Source: Virgibacillus salexigens (GTDB lineage: Bacteria; Bacillota; Bacilli; Bacillales; Amphibacillaceae). Taken from it: 64,000 nucleotides of DNA. Position numbers and translations under genes: made by a program. This document shows, piece after piece, positions 1 to 9,759 of the stretch; positions within the stretch are counted from its first letter, which is position 1; every line of letters starts with the position of its first letter. Location: the NCBI RefSeq assembly GCF_014905415.1, contig NZ_BNEO01000001.1:682001-746000 (forward strand), in the 5' to 3' direction. The notes under the pieces were generated by a model. The model was not told the origin of the DNA, did no database searches, and saw only the letters and a program-made list of their open reading frames with translations.

Positions 1-1353
1 ATTGGAAATCACTGCACCAGTTAGTGCATATTCTGTATTATTTGCGATGTCTAATAATTCATCAAAATCCTTTGCCTTTGCAAAACCAACGATAGGTCCA
101 AAGATTTCTTCTTGCATAATTTGAGCGTTTGGATCGACATCTTTAAAGATCGTTGGATAAACAAAATAACCGTTGGAATCATCCATCTCCCCGCCGTAAG
201 CAAGCTCTCCTTCTGTTTTTCCAATATCAATATATTGTTTGATTTTATCGAATTGCTTTTGATTAATTACCGCACTCATATAAAAATCCTGTTCAGCCGT
301 ATTTCCGATTGTAATTTGCTTTGTTTTCTCAATCGCTTTGGTAAGTACTTCATCATAAACAGCCTCATGAATAATAGCACGTGAACAAGCGGAACATTTT
401 TGGCCTTGAAATCCAAATGCAGATTGAACAATCGCGTCTGCCGCAAGATCGATGTCTGCATCATTATCGACTATAATTGTATCCTTTCCGCCCATTTCAG
501 CGACTACCCGCTTGAGGAAATCTTGACCTTCCTGTATCTTTGCAGCACGTTCTATAATTCGTGTTCCTGTTGCACGTGAACCAGTAAAGTTAATAAAATG
601 TGTTTTCGAATGGTCAACCAGATAATCGCCAATTTCTTTAGGATCACCAGGGACAAAATGGATAGCTCCATCTGGTACGCCTGCTTCCATTAAAGCTTCC
701 ACAAGCTTATAAGCAATTACAGGTGTATTCTCCGAAGGCTTTAGTAATACCGTATTCCCGGCAACCAATGGGCCGACAGTGGTACCGCAAACGATTGCAA
801 ACGCAAAGTTCCATGGTGGGATAGCTACCCCTGGTCCCAGCGGCTGGTAAAAATACGAATTATTCTCATTTGGACGATCCTCCACCCATTTTCCTTCGGC
901 AAGCTTTATCATTTCTCTTCCATAATATTCGAGGAAATCGATACCTTCTGCAATGTCAGCATCCGCTTGTCCCCAAGGCTTACCTGCATCATAGACGAGT
1001 ATAGAGGCGAATTCATATTTCTTTCTACGAACAATCGCAGCTGTCCGGAACAGCACCTCTGCACGTGCCTCCGCACTCCAACGCCCCCATTCTTTAAACG
1101 CCTCTTGTGCCGCATTCATCGCTTGATCAATATGATCCGTTGACGCCATAGAAGCTTTCCCAACAACTTGTTCTTTGTTTGCCGGATTTATAGAGACGAT
1201 TTTTTCTTCCGTATATACTTTTTGCCCATTAATCATTAATGGAATATCCTCTCCTAATTGACTCTCTGTTTTCTTTAAGACTTGTCGAAACGCTTCTCGA
1301 TTCGCAGATTCATTAAAGTCAGTAAACGGTTCATGCTTAAACGGTAAAACCAT
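1..1353 (-). CDS. rocA: 1-pyrroline-5-carboxylate dehydrogenase, C-terminus cut by window edge
   Basis: The frame is open from ATG at 1353 to base 1 (451 codons), and the family is about 515 residues, so roughly 65 C-terminal residues lie outside. The N-terminus ([13 protein letters not shown]) strongly resembles Bacillus RocA. The catalytic Cys motif (GQKCSACSR) and the catalytic Glu motif (AEMGGKD) are both readable. The enzyme oxidises glutamate-semialdehyde/P5C to glutamate with NAD, the last step of proline and arginine catabolism. It has a good AAGGAGG-type site before the ATG. It seems to be transcribed alone, as the next gene upstream ends in its own terminator. A cre-like palindrome lies about 55 bases upstream, so carbon control is possible. 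Assignment is by family resemblance recalled from memory. Confidence 0.93.
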   Translation of the reverse strand, partial: MVLPFKHEPFTDFNESANREAFRQVLKKTESQLGEDIPLMINGQKVYTEEKIVSINPANKEQVVGKASMASTDHIDQAMNAAQEAFKEWGRWSAEARAEVLFRTAAIVRRKKYEFASILVYDAGKPWGQADADIAEGIDFLEYYGREMIKLAEGKWVEDRPNENNSYFYQPLGPGVAIPPWNFAFAIVCGTTVGPLVAGNTVLLKPSENTPVIAYKLVEALMEAGVPDGAIHFVPGDPKEIGDYLVDHSKTHFINFTGSRATGTRIIERAAKIQEGQDFLKRVVAEMGGKDTIIVDNDADIDLAADAIVQSAFGFQGQKCSACSRAIIHEAVYDEVLTKAIEKTKQITIGNTAEQDFYMSAVINQKQFDKIKQYIDIGKTEGELAYGGEMDDSNGYFVYPTIFKDVDPNAQIMQEEIFGPIVGFAKAKDFDELLDIANNTEYALTGAVISN

Positions 1354-1438
1354 ATAACTTCCTCCTTATAAACACGTTTATATACCGATTCCCAAGACAT
1401 AAACTTGTAAAACGTTTACAGAACAAAGGCTTAAAAAA

Positions 1439-1466
1439 AAGACCTCCATCGTTACATGAAGGTCTT
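1439..1466 (-). terminator. Rho-independent terminator of the LCP gene
   Basis: An inverted repeat of AAGACCTCCAT and ATGaAGGTCTT closes a short loop. Its minus-strand 3' side is followed by a run of T (1431-1440 on the plus strand is A-rich). It lies directly after the LCP stop codon. Confidence 0.85.
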
Positions 1467-1477
1467 ATCCATTCCCA

Positions 1478-2401
1478 TTATGATTTTATTTCGTTAATCA
1501 TTCCGTGTACTTTCGTGATTTCTTCATCTGGCACAATGTAATAATAAGTGCCATCAATCTTGGTGCCGCTCCCCTCCATCATATAGCTAACAACGTTTTT
1601 CCTTACATTTGTATAGTTAAAAAGTAAATCTTTCATATCATCAAAATCCATATTTGTCGCCATATTGTTTCCTAATACATCGATGACACCGCTGATTTTG
1701 TTGACTGAGGCGACGGAAGCACCTTTATCGACAATGCCTTCGATCACTTTACGCTGGCGCTCGGTACGCCCAAAGTCTCCGGCATTGTCCTGTTTACGCA
1801 TACGTACAAATGCCATAGTTTTCGCTCCATCCATCTCTACTGGTCCTTTCGTAAAATTATACGTACCATCATTCCAGGCAATCTCGTTATTTACTTCGAT
1901 GGTACCAAGCTGGTCAACCAGTTCTTCGAGCCCTTCCATGTTCATACGTACAAAATAATCCAGCTCAATATCTAAGAAGTTTTCTACTGTTGCTATTGAC
2001 ATTTCGCTTCCACCATATGCATATGCATGGTTAATCTTATCCTCAAATCCTTTACCAACAATCGTTGTACGTGTATCTCTCGGAATACTAACTAATTGCA
2101 TCTTTTCTTGTTTAGGGTCAAGTGAAAGCACCATTAACGCATCTGATCTTCCCTTATCCGCACCACGCGCGTCGACACCGAGTAATAACACATTTAATGG
2201 TTCTTCATCCTTCATTTTCTTTTTTGTTACCGTCGTATCTATCGCTTCCACCGGCTCACTCATTTTTTCGTTCACCGTACTCTTTGCATTATTATAAATG
2301 GAGATGGCATACGCTCCGCCCCCTAGTACCAATAATAGAATAATAACTAAAGGAATCTTAAACCATAGTCTTCTTGGTTTTTTCCGATCGCTTCGTTTCA
2401 T
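1478..2401 (-). CDS. LytR-CpsA-Psr (LCP) family cell-wall glycopolymer ligase
   Basis: This 307-residue protein has a short basic cytoplasmic N-terminus, one membrane anchor at about residues 12-34, and an extracellular LCP domain. LCP hallmarks are readable: RSDALMVLS, SIPRDT and KINHAYAYGG. These provide the conserved Asp and Arg residues that bind the polyprenyl pyrophosphate. Family members (TagTUV, LytR) transfer wall teichoic acid or other anionic polymers from lipid carrier to peptidoglycan outside the membrane. The start at 2401 follows AAAAGGAGA. It is monocistronic, ending at the hairpin just downstream. Which paralogue (TagT, TagU or TagV) it represents cannot be told from sequence alone. 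Confidence 0.9.
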   Translation of the reverse strand: MKRSDRKKPRRLWFKIPLVIILLLVLGGGAYAISIYNNAKSTVNEKMSEPVEAIDTTVTKKKMKDEEPLNVLLLGVDARGADKGRSDALMVLSLDPKQEKMQLVSIPRDTRTTIVGKGFEDKINHAYAYGGSEMSIATVENFLDIELDYFVRMNMEGLEELVDQLGTIEVNNEIAWNDGTYNFTKGPVEMDGAKTMAFVRMRKQDNAGDFGRTERQRKVIEGIVDKGASVASVNKISGVIDVLGNNMATNMDFDDMKDLLFNYTNVRKNVVSYMMEGSGTKIDGTYYYIVPDEEITKVHGMINEIKS

Positions 2402-2586
2402 ACAATTTCTCCTTTTACATATAAATAACTCATTTAATTATTTTGAAATTTTAATAGAAAATTACTAGATTTACCAAAATCTATTACAATAGTCTTATTA
2501 TACGCTATCTTTTCTACAAAAAACAACAGTATTTTCATTGGGCTGAGACAACTATCATCTCAGCGGCAACTCTTCATTTCAATATA

Positions 2587-2616
2587 AAAAGCCTGCAAAC
2601 AGGATATTTACAGACT
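2587..2616 (-). terminator. Terminator of the codBA operon
   Basis: On the minus strand AGTCTGTAAA pairs with TTTGCAGGCT (two G-T pairs) around a 7-base loop, and T residues follow. It lies about 10 bases after the cytosine deaminase stop. Confidence 0.7.
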
Positions 2617-2626
2617 CTTTAGCTTC

Positions 2627-3892
2627 TTATTTCTGAAAGTCCACCTTTGCTGTTTTTGTCAAATGGACATGTGATTCACTTGGTTTTGTTTCAGCAATTA
2701 TATTGCCGTTACGAATCGAATACAATACAGCTGCCTGTTTGCGAATAGCTTCATAATCATCTTCCGCGTCAAGCACAATTAAATTTGCTGGTTTACCTTC
2801 TTCAATTCCATAGTGCCCCTCAATATCCATTGTCCTGGCGCTATTGGTTGTAATTAAATCAATTGAATTGCTAATTTGATCATATCCCATTAATTGGGAA
2901 GCATGAATTCCCATATGAAGTACTTGTAGCATATTTCCTGTACCAAGTGGGTACCATGGATCAAAGATATCATCATGGCCAAAGCAAACATTCATTCCAG
3001 CTTCCAGCAATTCTTTGACACGTGTTAATCCTCGTCGTTTTGGATAGGAATCAAACCTTCCTTGCAAATGAATATTAACAAGCGGATTAGAAATAAAATT
3101 GATTTCAGAAAGACCTAATAAACGAAATAACTTCGACGTATAGGCATCATTATAAGATCCCATAGCGGTTGTATGACTAGCTGTTACCCTTGATCCTAGT
3201 CCTCGCTCATAAGCTTCAGCAGCTACTACTTCTACAAAACGAGATTGCTCATCATCGATTTCATCACAATGAATATCAACGAGCCGATTATATTTTTCAG
3301 CTAAGTCAAAAGCAACCTTCATTGAATGCACACCATACTCACGAGTAAATTCAAAATGCGGAATTCCACCAACAACATCTGCACCTAGCTTAAGTGCTTC
3401 TTCAACTAATTCTTGACCATTCGGATAAGATAGAATGCCTTCTTGCGGAAAGGCAACCAACTGTAAGTCTACATATGCAGCCATTTCTTCCTTTACTTCT
3501 AATAAAGCTTTTAACGCCGTTAGTTTGGGATCGGTAACATCCACATGGGTACGTACATGCTGAATACCCTGAGCAATTTGCCATGTTAAAGCTTTCTTCG
3601 CCCTTATTTTTACATCTTCCTGTGTTAAGGATACTTTCCGTTCAGACCAACGTTGTATCCCCTCAAACAGCGTTCCACTTTGATTCCATGCAGGCTCTCC
3701 TGCAGTAAGTGTTGTATCGAGGTGGATATGAGGCTCTATAAAGGGTGGCAGTACTAGAGAACCATTTACATCGATTACATCTTCGCCATCTCTTATCGTA
3801 TTCGATCGATGAACCGAGATAATTTTCTTATCCTGTATGGAAATGTCCCATTTCCCAGCTTTTCCTCGTAACGAGGCATTTTTTATAATCAT
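2627..3892 (-). CDS. codA: Cytosine deaminase
   Basis: This 421-residue protein is close to the 427 of E. coli CodA. It is an amidohydrolase-fold metal enzyme that converts cytosine to uracil and ammonia. The metal and catalytic motifs are present in order: HIH near residue 55, the HCDEID block (His plus general acid/base Glu), ASHTTAM (His), and [10 protein letters not shown] (metal Asp). Its ATG lies immediately after the stop of the cytosine permease gene, so the two form a translationally close pair. The operon leader carries a PyrR-type attenuator, which suggests that uridine nucleotides repress cytosine salvage. Related amidohydrolases can deaminate isoguanine or creatinine, but the neighbouring permease favours cytosine. 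Confidence 0.93.
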   Translation of the reverse strand: MIIKNASLRGKAGKWDISIQDKKIISVHRSNTIRDGEDVIDVNGSLVLPPFIEPHIHLDTTLTAGEPAWNQSGTLFEGIQRWSERKVSLTQEDVKIRAKKALTWQIAQGIQHVRTHVDVTDPKLTALKALLEVKEEMAAYVDLQLVAFPQEGILSYPNGQELVEEALKLGADVVGGIPHFEFTREYGVHSMKVAFDLAEKYNRLVDIHCDEIDDEQSRFVEVVAAEAYERGLGSRVTASHTTAMGSYNDAYTSKLFRLLGLSEINFISNPLVNIHLQGRFDSYPKRRGLTRVKELLEAGMNVCFGHDDIFDPWYPLGTGNMLQVLHMGIHASQLMGYDQISNSIDLITTNSARTMDIEGHYGIEEGKPANLIVLDAEDDYEAIRKQAAVLYSIRNGNIIAETKPSESHVHLTKTAKVDFQK

Positions 3893-3893
3893 A

Positions 3894-5159
3894 TTAATTA
3901 CTCACCTTCTCTACTTTTGATGTCATGACTTGTTTCTCTTTCATTCCAATGAATTTCATCCCTGCTACATGGACTACTCCTGTAGCAATTAAAGCATTAA
4001 TTGGCGGGATCCCCGGGATAAAGGTTGCCGCGACAATCCCCACTCCCCACGCAAGTATTGCTACCCAATTGATGGGTTGAAAAGTCATTGTCTTAAATGC
4101 CCGATAATTCCCTCGATGAACAATGAAAAAATCAGCAAGAATAATAGCTCCAATTGGCGGCAGCGCAGATCCAAGTAGTGTTAAGAACCCAACAAAGTTA
4201 TTATACAACCACATCGCAGCTAATGTCCCGATAACTCCATTAACAATAACTAATTTCTGTTTTGGTAGTTTCGTAATATTAGATAATCCAAGTCCAGAGG
4301 CATATAGCGCATTATCATTGGTTGTCCAAATATTTAGTCCTAAGACGATGATAGCTGGTAAAATCAAGTTTTGTATAAACATTACTTCCGATATATCTGC
4401 TTGTCCAGTTGCTATCGAACCAATAGCTCCAAAAACAAACATAAGCGTATTTCCTATAAAAAAGGCAATCACGGTTGTCACTACTGCTGAACGCTTTTTA
4501 CGAGCAAAGCGAGTAAAATCCGGTGTCAGTGTTCCTGCGCTGATAAATGAGCCGATACAAATGGTTAACGCTGCAGCTAAACTGATTGCCTCAGCAGGTT
4601 GATAATCAAGTAGTCCCTGTATCCCTCCAATACTTTCTGCTGCTTTAAAAACAGAGGTACTGCCTAAGACTGTAATTAATGGCACGGCGATAAAACTTAT
4701 GATAGCAAGTGCCTTCATTCCAAAAAAGGCAGTAAACGTCATAGCAATTCCCGCTATAGCAATTAATAGATAGATATCAATTCCTGTTACTTTTTGAACA
4801 GGAATTGCAAACATCGCTGTCCCAACACCGAACCAGCCAATTTGTGTGAATGCAAGGAGAAAGGAAGGAAGATAGGAACCTTTCTCACCAAATGCATAGC
4901 GTGCAAGTAAGTGGGTCGACAGCCCAGTCTTTGCAGCTATATAAGCTAATGCCCCAGTATATGCACCAAGAATCAAATTACCAGCAAGCACAATTCCAAT
5001 AAACTGTAGGAATGTCAGCCCTTGTCCCAATTCTCCACCTGACATCATACTTGCTGAGAAGAATGTTAAACCAAGCATCACTACGAATGTTTTCCAAAAT
5101 CCATTGCGATGATTTAATGGAACTGCCTGTAACGAAAACTCTGTATCTATTTTTTTCAT
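3894..5159 (-). CDS. codB: Cytosine permease (NCS1 family)
   Basis: This 421-residue, very hydrophobic protein has about 12 predicted membrane segments. It belongs to the nucleobase-cation-symport-1 family, length typical of CodB (about 419). The start follows GGAGGAATTATA. It is the first gene of a two-gene operon with codA, which stops and starts within a couple of bases. It imports cytosine with a cation, and the deaminase then yields uracil for UMP salvage. Regulation is likely by the upstream PyrR-dependent attenuator. Other NCS1 members carry allantoin, uracil or thiamine precursors, so specificity rests on codA next door. Confidence 0.92.
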   Translation of the reverse strand: MKKIDTEFSLQAVPLNHRNGFWKTFVVMLGLTFFSASMMSGGELGQGLTFLQFIGIVLAGNLILGAYTGALAYIAAKTGLSTHLLARYAFGEKGSYLPSFLLAFTQIGWFGVGTAMFAIPVQKVTGIDIYLLIAIAGIAMTFTAFFGMKALAIISFIAVPLITVLGSTSVFKAAESIGGIQGLLDYQPAEAISLAAALTICIGSFISAGTLTPDFTRFARKKRSAVVTTVIAFFIGNTLMFVFGAIGSIATGQADISEVMFIQNLILPAIIVLGLNIWTTNDNALYASGLGLSNITKLPKQKLVIVNGVIGTLAAMWLYNNFVGFLTLLGSALPPIGAIILADFFIVHRGNYRAFKTMTFQPINWVAILAWGVGIVAATFIPGIPPINALIATGVVHVAGMKFIGMKEKQVMTSKVEKVSN

Positions 5160-5218
5160 TATAATTCCTCCTGGTTATCGGTACCATACCAAGAAGGGAG
5201 ATTGTGTTTTCTGTATAA

Positions 5219-5262
5219 AAAAGCAGGCCTCCAGTCGTGTGCGACAAGAAGCCTGCTTTTTA
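5219..5262 (-). terminator. Attenuator terminator hairpin in the codBA leader
   Basis: On the minus strand AAAAGCAGGC and GCCTGCTTTT form a strong stem with an internal imperfect arm, followed by a T tract, about 60 bases before the codB start. It lies in the leader rather than after a gene. With the PyrR-type site upstream it forms a transcription attenuator. Confidence 0.85.
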
Positions 5263-5298
5263 GGGATGGCCATTATCGAAAAACGATAGTAGCTACCG

Positions 5299-5328
5299 TT
5301 ATGTATGTTTGTACATCTATACATAACC
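5299..5328 (-). promoter_or_regulatory. Leader stem between PyrR site and terminator
   Basis: GTTATGTA and TACATAAC pair perfectly (8 bp) in the codBA leader, between the PyrR-binding sequence and the terminator. It is probably part of the antiterminator region; the exact antiterminator pairing was not folded. Confidence 0.5.
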
Positions 5329-5347
5329 CCTACACATGATCCGCTGT

Positions 5348-5376
5348 CCTTGTCAGCCTCTCTGGACTGAATTAAA
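5348..5376 (-). promoter_or_regulatory. PyrR-binding anti-antiterminator loop
   Basis: The minus strand reads TTTAATTCAGTCCAGAGAGG, directly continued by CTGACAAGG. This matches the conserved PyrR RNA target of Bacillus pyr leaders (core CAGTCCNGAGAGGCT...AAGG). In the known mechanism UMP/UTP-loaded PyrR holds this loop, which lets the downstream terminator form. The site precedes the codBA terminator in the correct order. Confidence 0.88.
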
Positions 5377-5598
5377 GGTACCATATTTAATTACCATTAT
5401 TATGACAGATGGTTAGCGAAATCGTCAAGTTGGGAAAAGCTGGTAGATGCTTTTATTCCACACCTACTATCTATTTTTTATTCTTAACCTCTTCCTAACG
5501 TTCCTCTCCTCTCTAATTCTACGATTTTTTCTCCTTTAATATCGTGGCTTTACAGGAAATGTATGTACAATTTTTTATGAAAATTCATTCATCGTGTA

Positions 5599-5627
5599 TT
5601 GAAAATCTAAGACTAATAACCTATAAT
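5599..5627 (+). promoter_or_regulatory. SigmaA promoter of the siderophore uptake operon
   Basis: TTGAAA (5599-5604) and TATAAT (5622-5627) are separated by 17 bases. They lie directly before the Fur-like box and the ATPase gene. Confidence 0.75.
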
Positions 5628-5646
5628 TGAAAATGATTATCAATTT
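5627..5646 (+). promoter_or_regulatory. Fur box
   Basis: TTGAAAATGATTATCAATTT is close to the Fur consensus (GATAATGATTATCATTATC). It begins at the last base of the -10 element, where bound Fur-Fe would block transcription. This marks the following ABC genes as iron-repressed. Confidence 0.85.
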
Positions 5647-5666
5647 CATGTTCTGGAGGTGACAAC

Positions 5667-6464
5667 ATGATCGATATAGATCAAGTACAAGTTGGTTATG
5701 AGGATACCATTATTATTGATAAGCTTAGTGTTTCGATACCAAAAAATAAAATAACTACGATTATCGGGCCAAATGGTTGTGGCAAATCTACATTACTGAA
5801 AGGAATTGCCCGAATCCTCAAGCCAAAGACTGGTGGAATTTATCTTGATGGAAAGCGGATTAGTCAGACATCTACCCAGGAGATTGCAAAGAAGATGGCT
5901 ATACTACCACAGTCTGCTGAAGCACCATCAGGATTAACCGTACGTGATCTTGTTACATATGGTAGATTTCCTCATCAACCCAGATTTGGCAAATTAAAAA
6001 AAGTTGATATAGAAGCAATTGATTGGGCACTAGAATCTACTGGACTAACGGACTTAGAGAAGCGCCCATTAGAAGCATTATCTGGTGGACAGCGACAAAG
6101 AGTTTGGATTGCGATGGCACTCGCACAAGATACAGAAGTGGTTATACTAGATGAGCCGACTACCTATTTAGATATGTCACATCAGCTAGATATACTGGAA
6201 CTTTTAGAAAAGCTTAATCGGGAGCAAAACAAAACCGTTGTCATGGTCCTGCATGATTTAAACCATGCCTCCAGGTTCTCCCACCATTTAATCGCCATGA
6301 GAGATGGTGAACTAATTACCCAAGGCAGCCCACATGAAGTGATGGCAGAAGAGAATTTAAGAAAAGTGTTCCACATTCAGCCAATGCTGACTGTTTGTCC
6401 ATTCAGTGATAAACCAATCTGTCTATCCTATGCAAATGTGGTAGAAAAGTCCGTTATCAGTTAA
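5667..6464 (+). CDS. Iron-siderophore ABC transporter ATP-binding protein
   Basis: This 265-residue ATPase is of the FecE/FhuC/YusV type. It has Walker A (GPNGCGKST, residues about 34-42), the signature LSGGQRQR, Walker B with the catalytic Glu (ILDEPTTYLD) and the switch His (LHDLNH). It powers ferric-siderophore import with the lipoprotein and fused permease encoded downstream on the same strand. The start follows GGAGGTGAC. A Fur box and sigmaA promoter lie just upstream, so iron repression is expected. Typical family length is about 255-275. The exact siderophore (hydroxamate, citrate-type or catechol) cannot be read from the sequence. Confidence 0.93.
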   Translation: MIDIDQVQVGYEDTIIIDKLSVSIPKNKITTIIGPNGCGKSTLLKGIARILKPKTGGIYLDGKRISQTSTQEIAKKMAILPQSAEAPSGLTVRDLVTYGRFPHQPRFGKLKKVDIEAIDWALESTGLTDLEKRPLEALSGGQRQRVWIAMALAQDTEVVILDEPTTYLDMSHQLDILELLEKLNREQNKTVVMVLHDLNHASRFSHHLIAMRDGELITQGSPHEVMAEENLRKVFHIQPMLTVCPFSDKPICLSYANVVEKSVIS

Positions 6465-6515
6465 TCTAGACGATTCGTATTTAGTTAAATACTAGTGAAT
6501 GGGAGTTAACCAAAG

Positions 6516-7502
6516 ATGAAGAAAAAACTTACATTACTTAGCACATTGCTATTTTTATTTATTATATTAACCGGATGTATGCAAGAAGATGCCTCATCAC
6601 AAGAATCAGAGGATAAAAGTGATGCTTCAGACAACGAGACAATTATAATTGAAGCTGGTTCAGAGAAACATGAGTTTGATGGACCGCAGAAAAACATTGT
6701 TGCTTTAGAATGGAGTGTAGCAGAAGAATTACTAGCTGTAGGTGTACAACCAGCTGGAGTAGCTGATGTAGAAGGGTTTAATAAATGGGTAACCATTGAT
6801 AAGAAATTGGATGATAGTGTGGTCGATGTTGGACAGCGTACCGAGCCAAATATTGAAGAAATTGCCAAACTAGATCCTGATGTGATTGTTGGAAAAGAAT
6901 ATCAACGGAAACATCAAGAAGAGTTAGAAAAAGTAGCCCCAGTTGTTTTATATGATGGAGCAACCGACGAAGCAATAAGCGACTTATATGCCCACATGAC
7001 TGATACATTTAAACAAACTGGTAAATTAGTAGGGAAGGAACAAGAGGCCAAAGACGCTATTACGCATTTAGAAGAAAGAATGGATGCAGCTAAACAAAAG
7101 GTAGAAGCAGCTAATTTATCTACAAGTGAATTTGTTTTTACACAAGCATTTTCTGTGAATCAAGCACCAACTTTCCGGCTTTTCACGAGTAATTCTACAG
7201 TTAGTCACGTTCTTGAAGGCATTGGACTAACAAATAAAATTCAAGATCAAGAGCCACAGACGGATGGTTTCATTGAAGCAAATGTGGAAGCATTATCCAA
7301 TTATCAAGAGTCGTTATTTTTACACACGGTGCAAAAGGATGATCCATTATTCTCTAATTTAGAAAATAATCAAGCTTGGAATTCTTTAGCTTTTGTTAAA
7401 AATGAGGATATGTATGATCTTGGCGCTGGTGTTTGGACATTCGGTAGTGTATTATCCATGGAAACGCTGGTTGATCATGCCGAAGAGGCTTTAGTGAAGT
7501 GA
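6516..7502 (+). CDS. Ferric-siderophore-binding lipoprotein
   Basis: This 328-residue class III periplasmic-binding-type protein has a lipoprotein signal: hydrophobic segment 5-20 and lipobox LTGC with Cys at about residue 21. An acidic Ser-rich linker follows, then the FepB/FhuD-like binding fold with the usual IVALEWS...GVADV start. Anchored to the outer face of the membrane, it captures ferric siderophore and delivers it to the permease. It is the second gene of the Fur-controlled operon, and its stop is 4 bases from the permease start. The similarity recalls B. subtilis YfiY and FhuD-type proteins; the ligand is unknown. Confidence 0.9.
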   Translation: MKKKLTLLSTLLFLFIILTGCMQEDASSQESEDKSDASDNETIIIEAGSEKHEFDGPQKNIVALEWSVAEELLAVGVQPAGVADVEGFNKWVTIDKKLDDSVVDVGQRTEPNIEEIAKLDPDVIVGKEYQRKHQEELEKVAPVVLYDGATDEAISDLYAHMTDTFKQTGKLVGKEQEAKDAITHLEERMDAAKQKVEAANLSTSEFVFTQAFSVNQAPTFRLFTSNSTVSHVLEGIGLTNKIQDQEPQTDGFIEANVEALSNYQESLFLHTVQKDDPLFSNLENNQAWNSLAFVKNEDMYDLGAGVWTFGSVLSMETLVDHAEEALVK

Positions 7503-7506
7503 TCGT

Positions 7507-9492
7507 ATGAAGGTAAAACCAATCCTTTTCATATTCGGATGTTTTCTGTTATTTCTTGTCCTTGGATTGATTCACTTAAGCCAAGGGCAAGCCTCTTCGG
7601 GCTTTATTACGTTTTGGTTAGACGTGTGGAATAATGATCAGGAATTAAGCTTTTTATTATATAATCGTATGCCTCGATTTGTAATTGGCTGCTTAGCAGG
7701 AGCAGCATTAGCTGTTGCAGGGATGTTATTACAAACAATGACGAAAAACCCACTTGCCAGTGCGAGTACCTTAGGTATCCATGCAGGGGCATATTTTTTT
7801 GTCGTATTATTCACGATTTTCTTCCCTTCCATTAGCGGTGGCTACCCGATTATCGTGACGATGGCAGGAGGAATTGCGGCAGCATTAAGTGTCACCTTTT
7901 TAGTTGGCAAATCTTTAGACCCTGTGCGTATCGCATTAACGGGGCTCATTGTAACCATGCTTTTTTCGTCATTCACAAGTGCATTACAATTATTGTATGA
8001 GAATGAAGTGTCTGGATTATTTTTATGGGGTTCTGGAACATTATTACAATTGGACTGGAGTGGGGTCCAATTTGCTACTCCATGGATAATTGGTACATTA
8101 GTGGTTGCTATCTTAGTCAGTCGCCGCTTCGACATCTTATTGCTTGGAGATGAAGTTGCTATTGGCCTTGGTCAGAATATTACGTTGAGTAAAGCATTTG
8201 GTTGGGTTATCGCTATCTTATTAGCATCGGTTACCGTCACCGTAGTAGGACCAATTGGATTTGTTGGTATTATTGCACCACATTTAGTCCGATTAATGGG
8301 ATTTCAAACACATCGAACGATGATAATTGCCAACGTACTTGTAGGTGCTAGTTTACTCATCAGTGCAGATATTTTCGTACGTATCATTTCTGATTTGTCA
8401 GAGTTACCCGTAGGTGCCATGACGGCAATTATTGGTGCTCCATGGCTCGTATATTTAGCACTAAAGATGAGCACTCAAACGCGCTCCTCTGGAAATGCAT
8501 TAGAAGGGAAAGAAAGAATTGAGCGTGATCGAAGGAAAATCTTCTACCCAATTTTATCGCTTGGTATCTTGATACTCGTTGTCATTAGCTTATCGTTTGG
8601 GGGGACAAGTTTTACTAATTTGCTCGCGTTACCACAGGAGCTTATGTACAATAGTTATGTTTGGGATTTTCGAGTCCCACGAGTAGTAGTAAGCTTTGCT
8701 GTTGGTATGATGATGGCTGCAAGTGGTTTACTTATGCAAACCGTCCTACGAAATCCGTTAGCCGATGCATCTGTTTTGGGGATTACCTCTGGTGCTAGTG
8801 TCATTGCTATGCTGTTTATCGTAGTATTTCCTCAAGCTCCATTTATTTTTGTTCCAATTGGTGCATTGCTAGGAGCCCTATTAACAATGGTAATTGTGTT
8901 AATCATTAGCTCAAAAAGCGGATTCCAGCCGATGATTCTCTTATTAATGGGAATCGCCATGTCAGCAGTTGGTGCTGCACTTATTCAAATTTTACTCGTG
9001 CGAGCGAATGTCCACGCTTCCCAAGCTTTAACCTGGCTGTCTGGAAGTACGTATGGAATGAGTTGGGATGACTTGGTGATGGCTTTGCTTGCGGTTATAT
9101 TGATTATCCCAATTATTATCTGGCTAGCTAAACCATTCGAGATTCTATCCTTTGGCGACGAAATTTCGATTGGATTAGGTGTTCGTACAAGCCGTATGCG
9201 ATTACTTATGATTGTTTTAGGAGTCGTATTATCTGCAATTAGTGTATCCATTGTTGGAGCAATTGGTTTTGTCGGATTACTCGCACCACATATTGCCAGA
9301 CAATTGGTTGGACCAAAGTTATTGCAGCTACTTCCATTAACTTTAGTCATAGGCGGCCTACTGTTGCTTTCCGCTGACTTTTTTGGAAGGGTATTGCTTG
9401 CCCCGAAGGAAATTCCAGCAGGTATCATTGTCTCGCTGATTGGCGCACCTTATCTCCTTTATCTATTAAAGAAGACAAATCGAGTAAAATAA
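7507..9492 (+). CDS. Fused double permease of ferric-siderophore ABC transporter (FhuB-like)
   Basis: At 661 residues this is twice the usual FecCD permease length. It contains two homologous permease halves, about residues 1-330 and 340-660. Each has about ten membrane segments and the conserved ATPase-coupling loop (GPIGFVGIIAPHLVR in the first half, GAIGFVGLLAPHIAR in the second). Each half also carries the early RMPR/RVPR and MTKNPLA/VLRNPLA signatures. Most Bacillus siderophore systems use two separate permease genes, so this is a fusion like E. coli FhuB. It is last in the operon, and a strong terminator follows within 10 bases. Confidence 0.92.
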   Translation: MKVKPILFIFGCFLLFLVLGLIHLSQGQASSGFITFWLDVWNNDQELSFLLYNRMPRFVIGCLAGAALAVAGMLLQTMTKNPLASASTLGIHAGAYFFVVLFTIFFPSISGGYPIIVTMAGGIAAALSVTFLVGKSLDPVRIALTGLIVTMLFSSFTSALQLLYENEVSGLFLWGSGTLLQLDWSGVQFATPWIIGTLVVAILVSRRFDILLLGDEVAIGLGQNITLSKAFGWVIAILLASVTVTVVGPIGFVGIIAPHLVRLMGFQTHRTMIIANVLVGASLLISADIFVRIISDLSELPVGAMTAIIGAPWLVYLALKMSTQTRSSGNALEGKERIERDRRKIFYPILSLGILILVVISLSFGGTSFTNLLALPQELMYNSYVWDFRVPRVVVSFAVGMMMAASGLLMQTVLRNPLADASVLGITSGASVIAMLFIVVFPQAPFIFVPIGALLGALLTMVIVLIISSKSGFQPMILLLMGIAMSAVGAALIQILLVRANVHASQALTWLSGSTYGMSWDDLVMALLAVILIIPIIIWLAKPFEILSFGDEISIGLGVRTSRMRLLMIVLGVVLSAISVSIVGAIGFVGLLAPHIARQLVGPKLLQLLPLTLVIGGLLLLSADFFGRVLLAPKEIPAGIIVSLIGAPYLLYLLKKTNRVK

Positions 9493-9497
9493 ATAAA

Positions 9498-9540
9498 GGG
9501 TTGCCTCAAAGTTTTAAACGCTTTTGGGGCAACCTTTTTT
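9498..9540 (+). terminator. Terminator of the siderophore operon
   Basis: GGTTGCC and GGCAACC, extended by partly paired CTCAAA/TTTGGG, form a hairpin followed by TTTTTT. It may also serve the small convergent minus-strand gene that ends at 9556. Confidence 0.85.
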
Positions 9541-9555
9541 GTTATATTCATTTTA

Positions 9556-9759
9556 TCATTCTTGCTGTTCTTCTTTTACTTTTTTGATTGTATTCTTTAT
9601 TGACTTACCAATAACCAATCCAATCAATCCACCGATAACTAATAAGAGAACATTTCCCCAATCCATTGCTTCGCCTTGAAATAAATTGATAATATAAGTT
9701 GTTACAATTATTCCTACTATCCATACAAAGATAAATTTAACAAAATACATATCTCTCAC
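9556..9759 (-). CDS. Small two-segment membrane protein, unknown function
   Basis: This 67-residue protein has two hydrophobic segments (about residues 6-24 and 33-51), a Gly-rich turn in the second, and a charged Lys/Glu C-terminal tail (KNTIKKVKEEQQE). The composition is typical of short Bacillaceae membrane proteins, often annotated as hypothetical. A weak AAGGTGAGAG sequence precedes the ATG. It is convergent with the siderophore operon and has no other partner. I do not recognise the family, and no function can be assigned. Confidence 0.6.
   Translation of the reverse strand: MRDMYFVKFIFVWIVGIIVTTYIINLFQGEAMDWGNVLLLVIGGLIGLVIGKSIKNTIKKVKEEQQE

Noticed and set aside
1406-1420. TGTAAAACGTTTACA upstream of rocA as a CcpA cre site
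   Set aside because: It has one base too many compared with the cre consensus, so it is mentioned only as cre-like and not listed as a feature.
4123-4602. Long plus-strand open frame opposite the cytosine permease
   Set aside because: It lies wholly antisense to codB, has no ribosome site, and reads as complement of membrane-segment codons.
8985-9428. Minus-strand open frame opposite the fused permease
   Set aside because: It is a complement shadow of a strongly supported permease with no start signals of its own.
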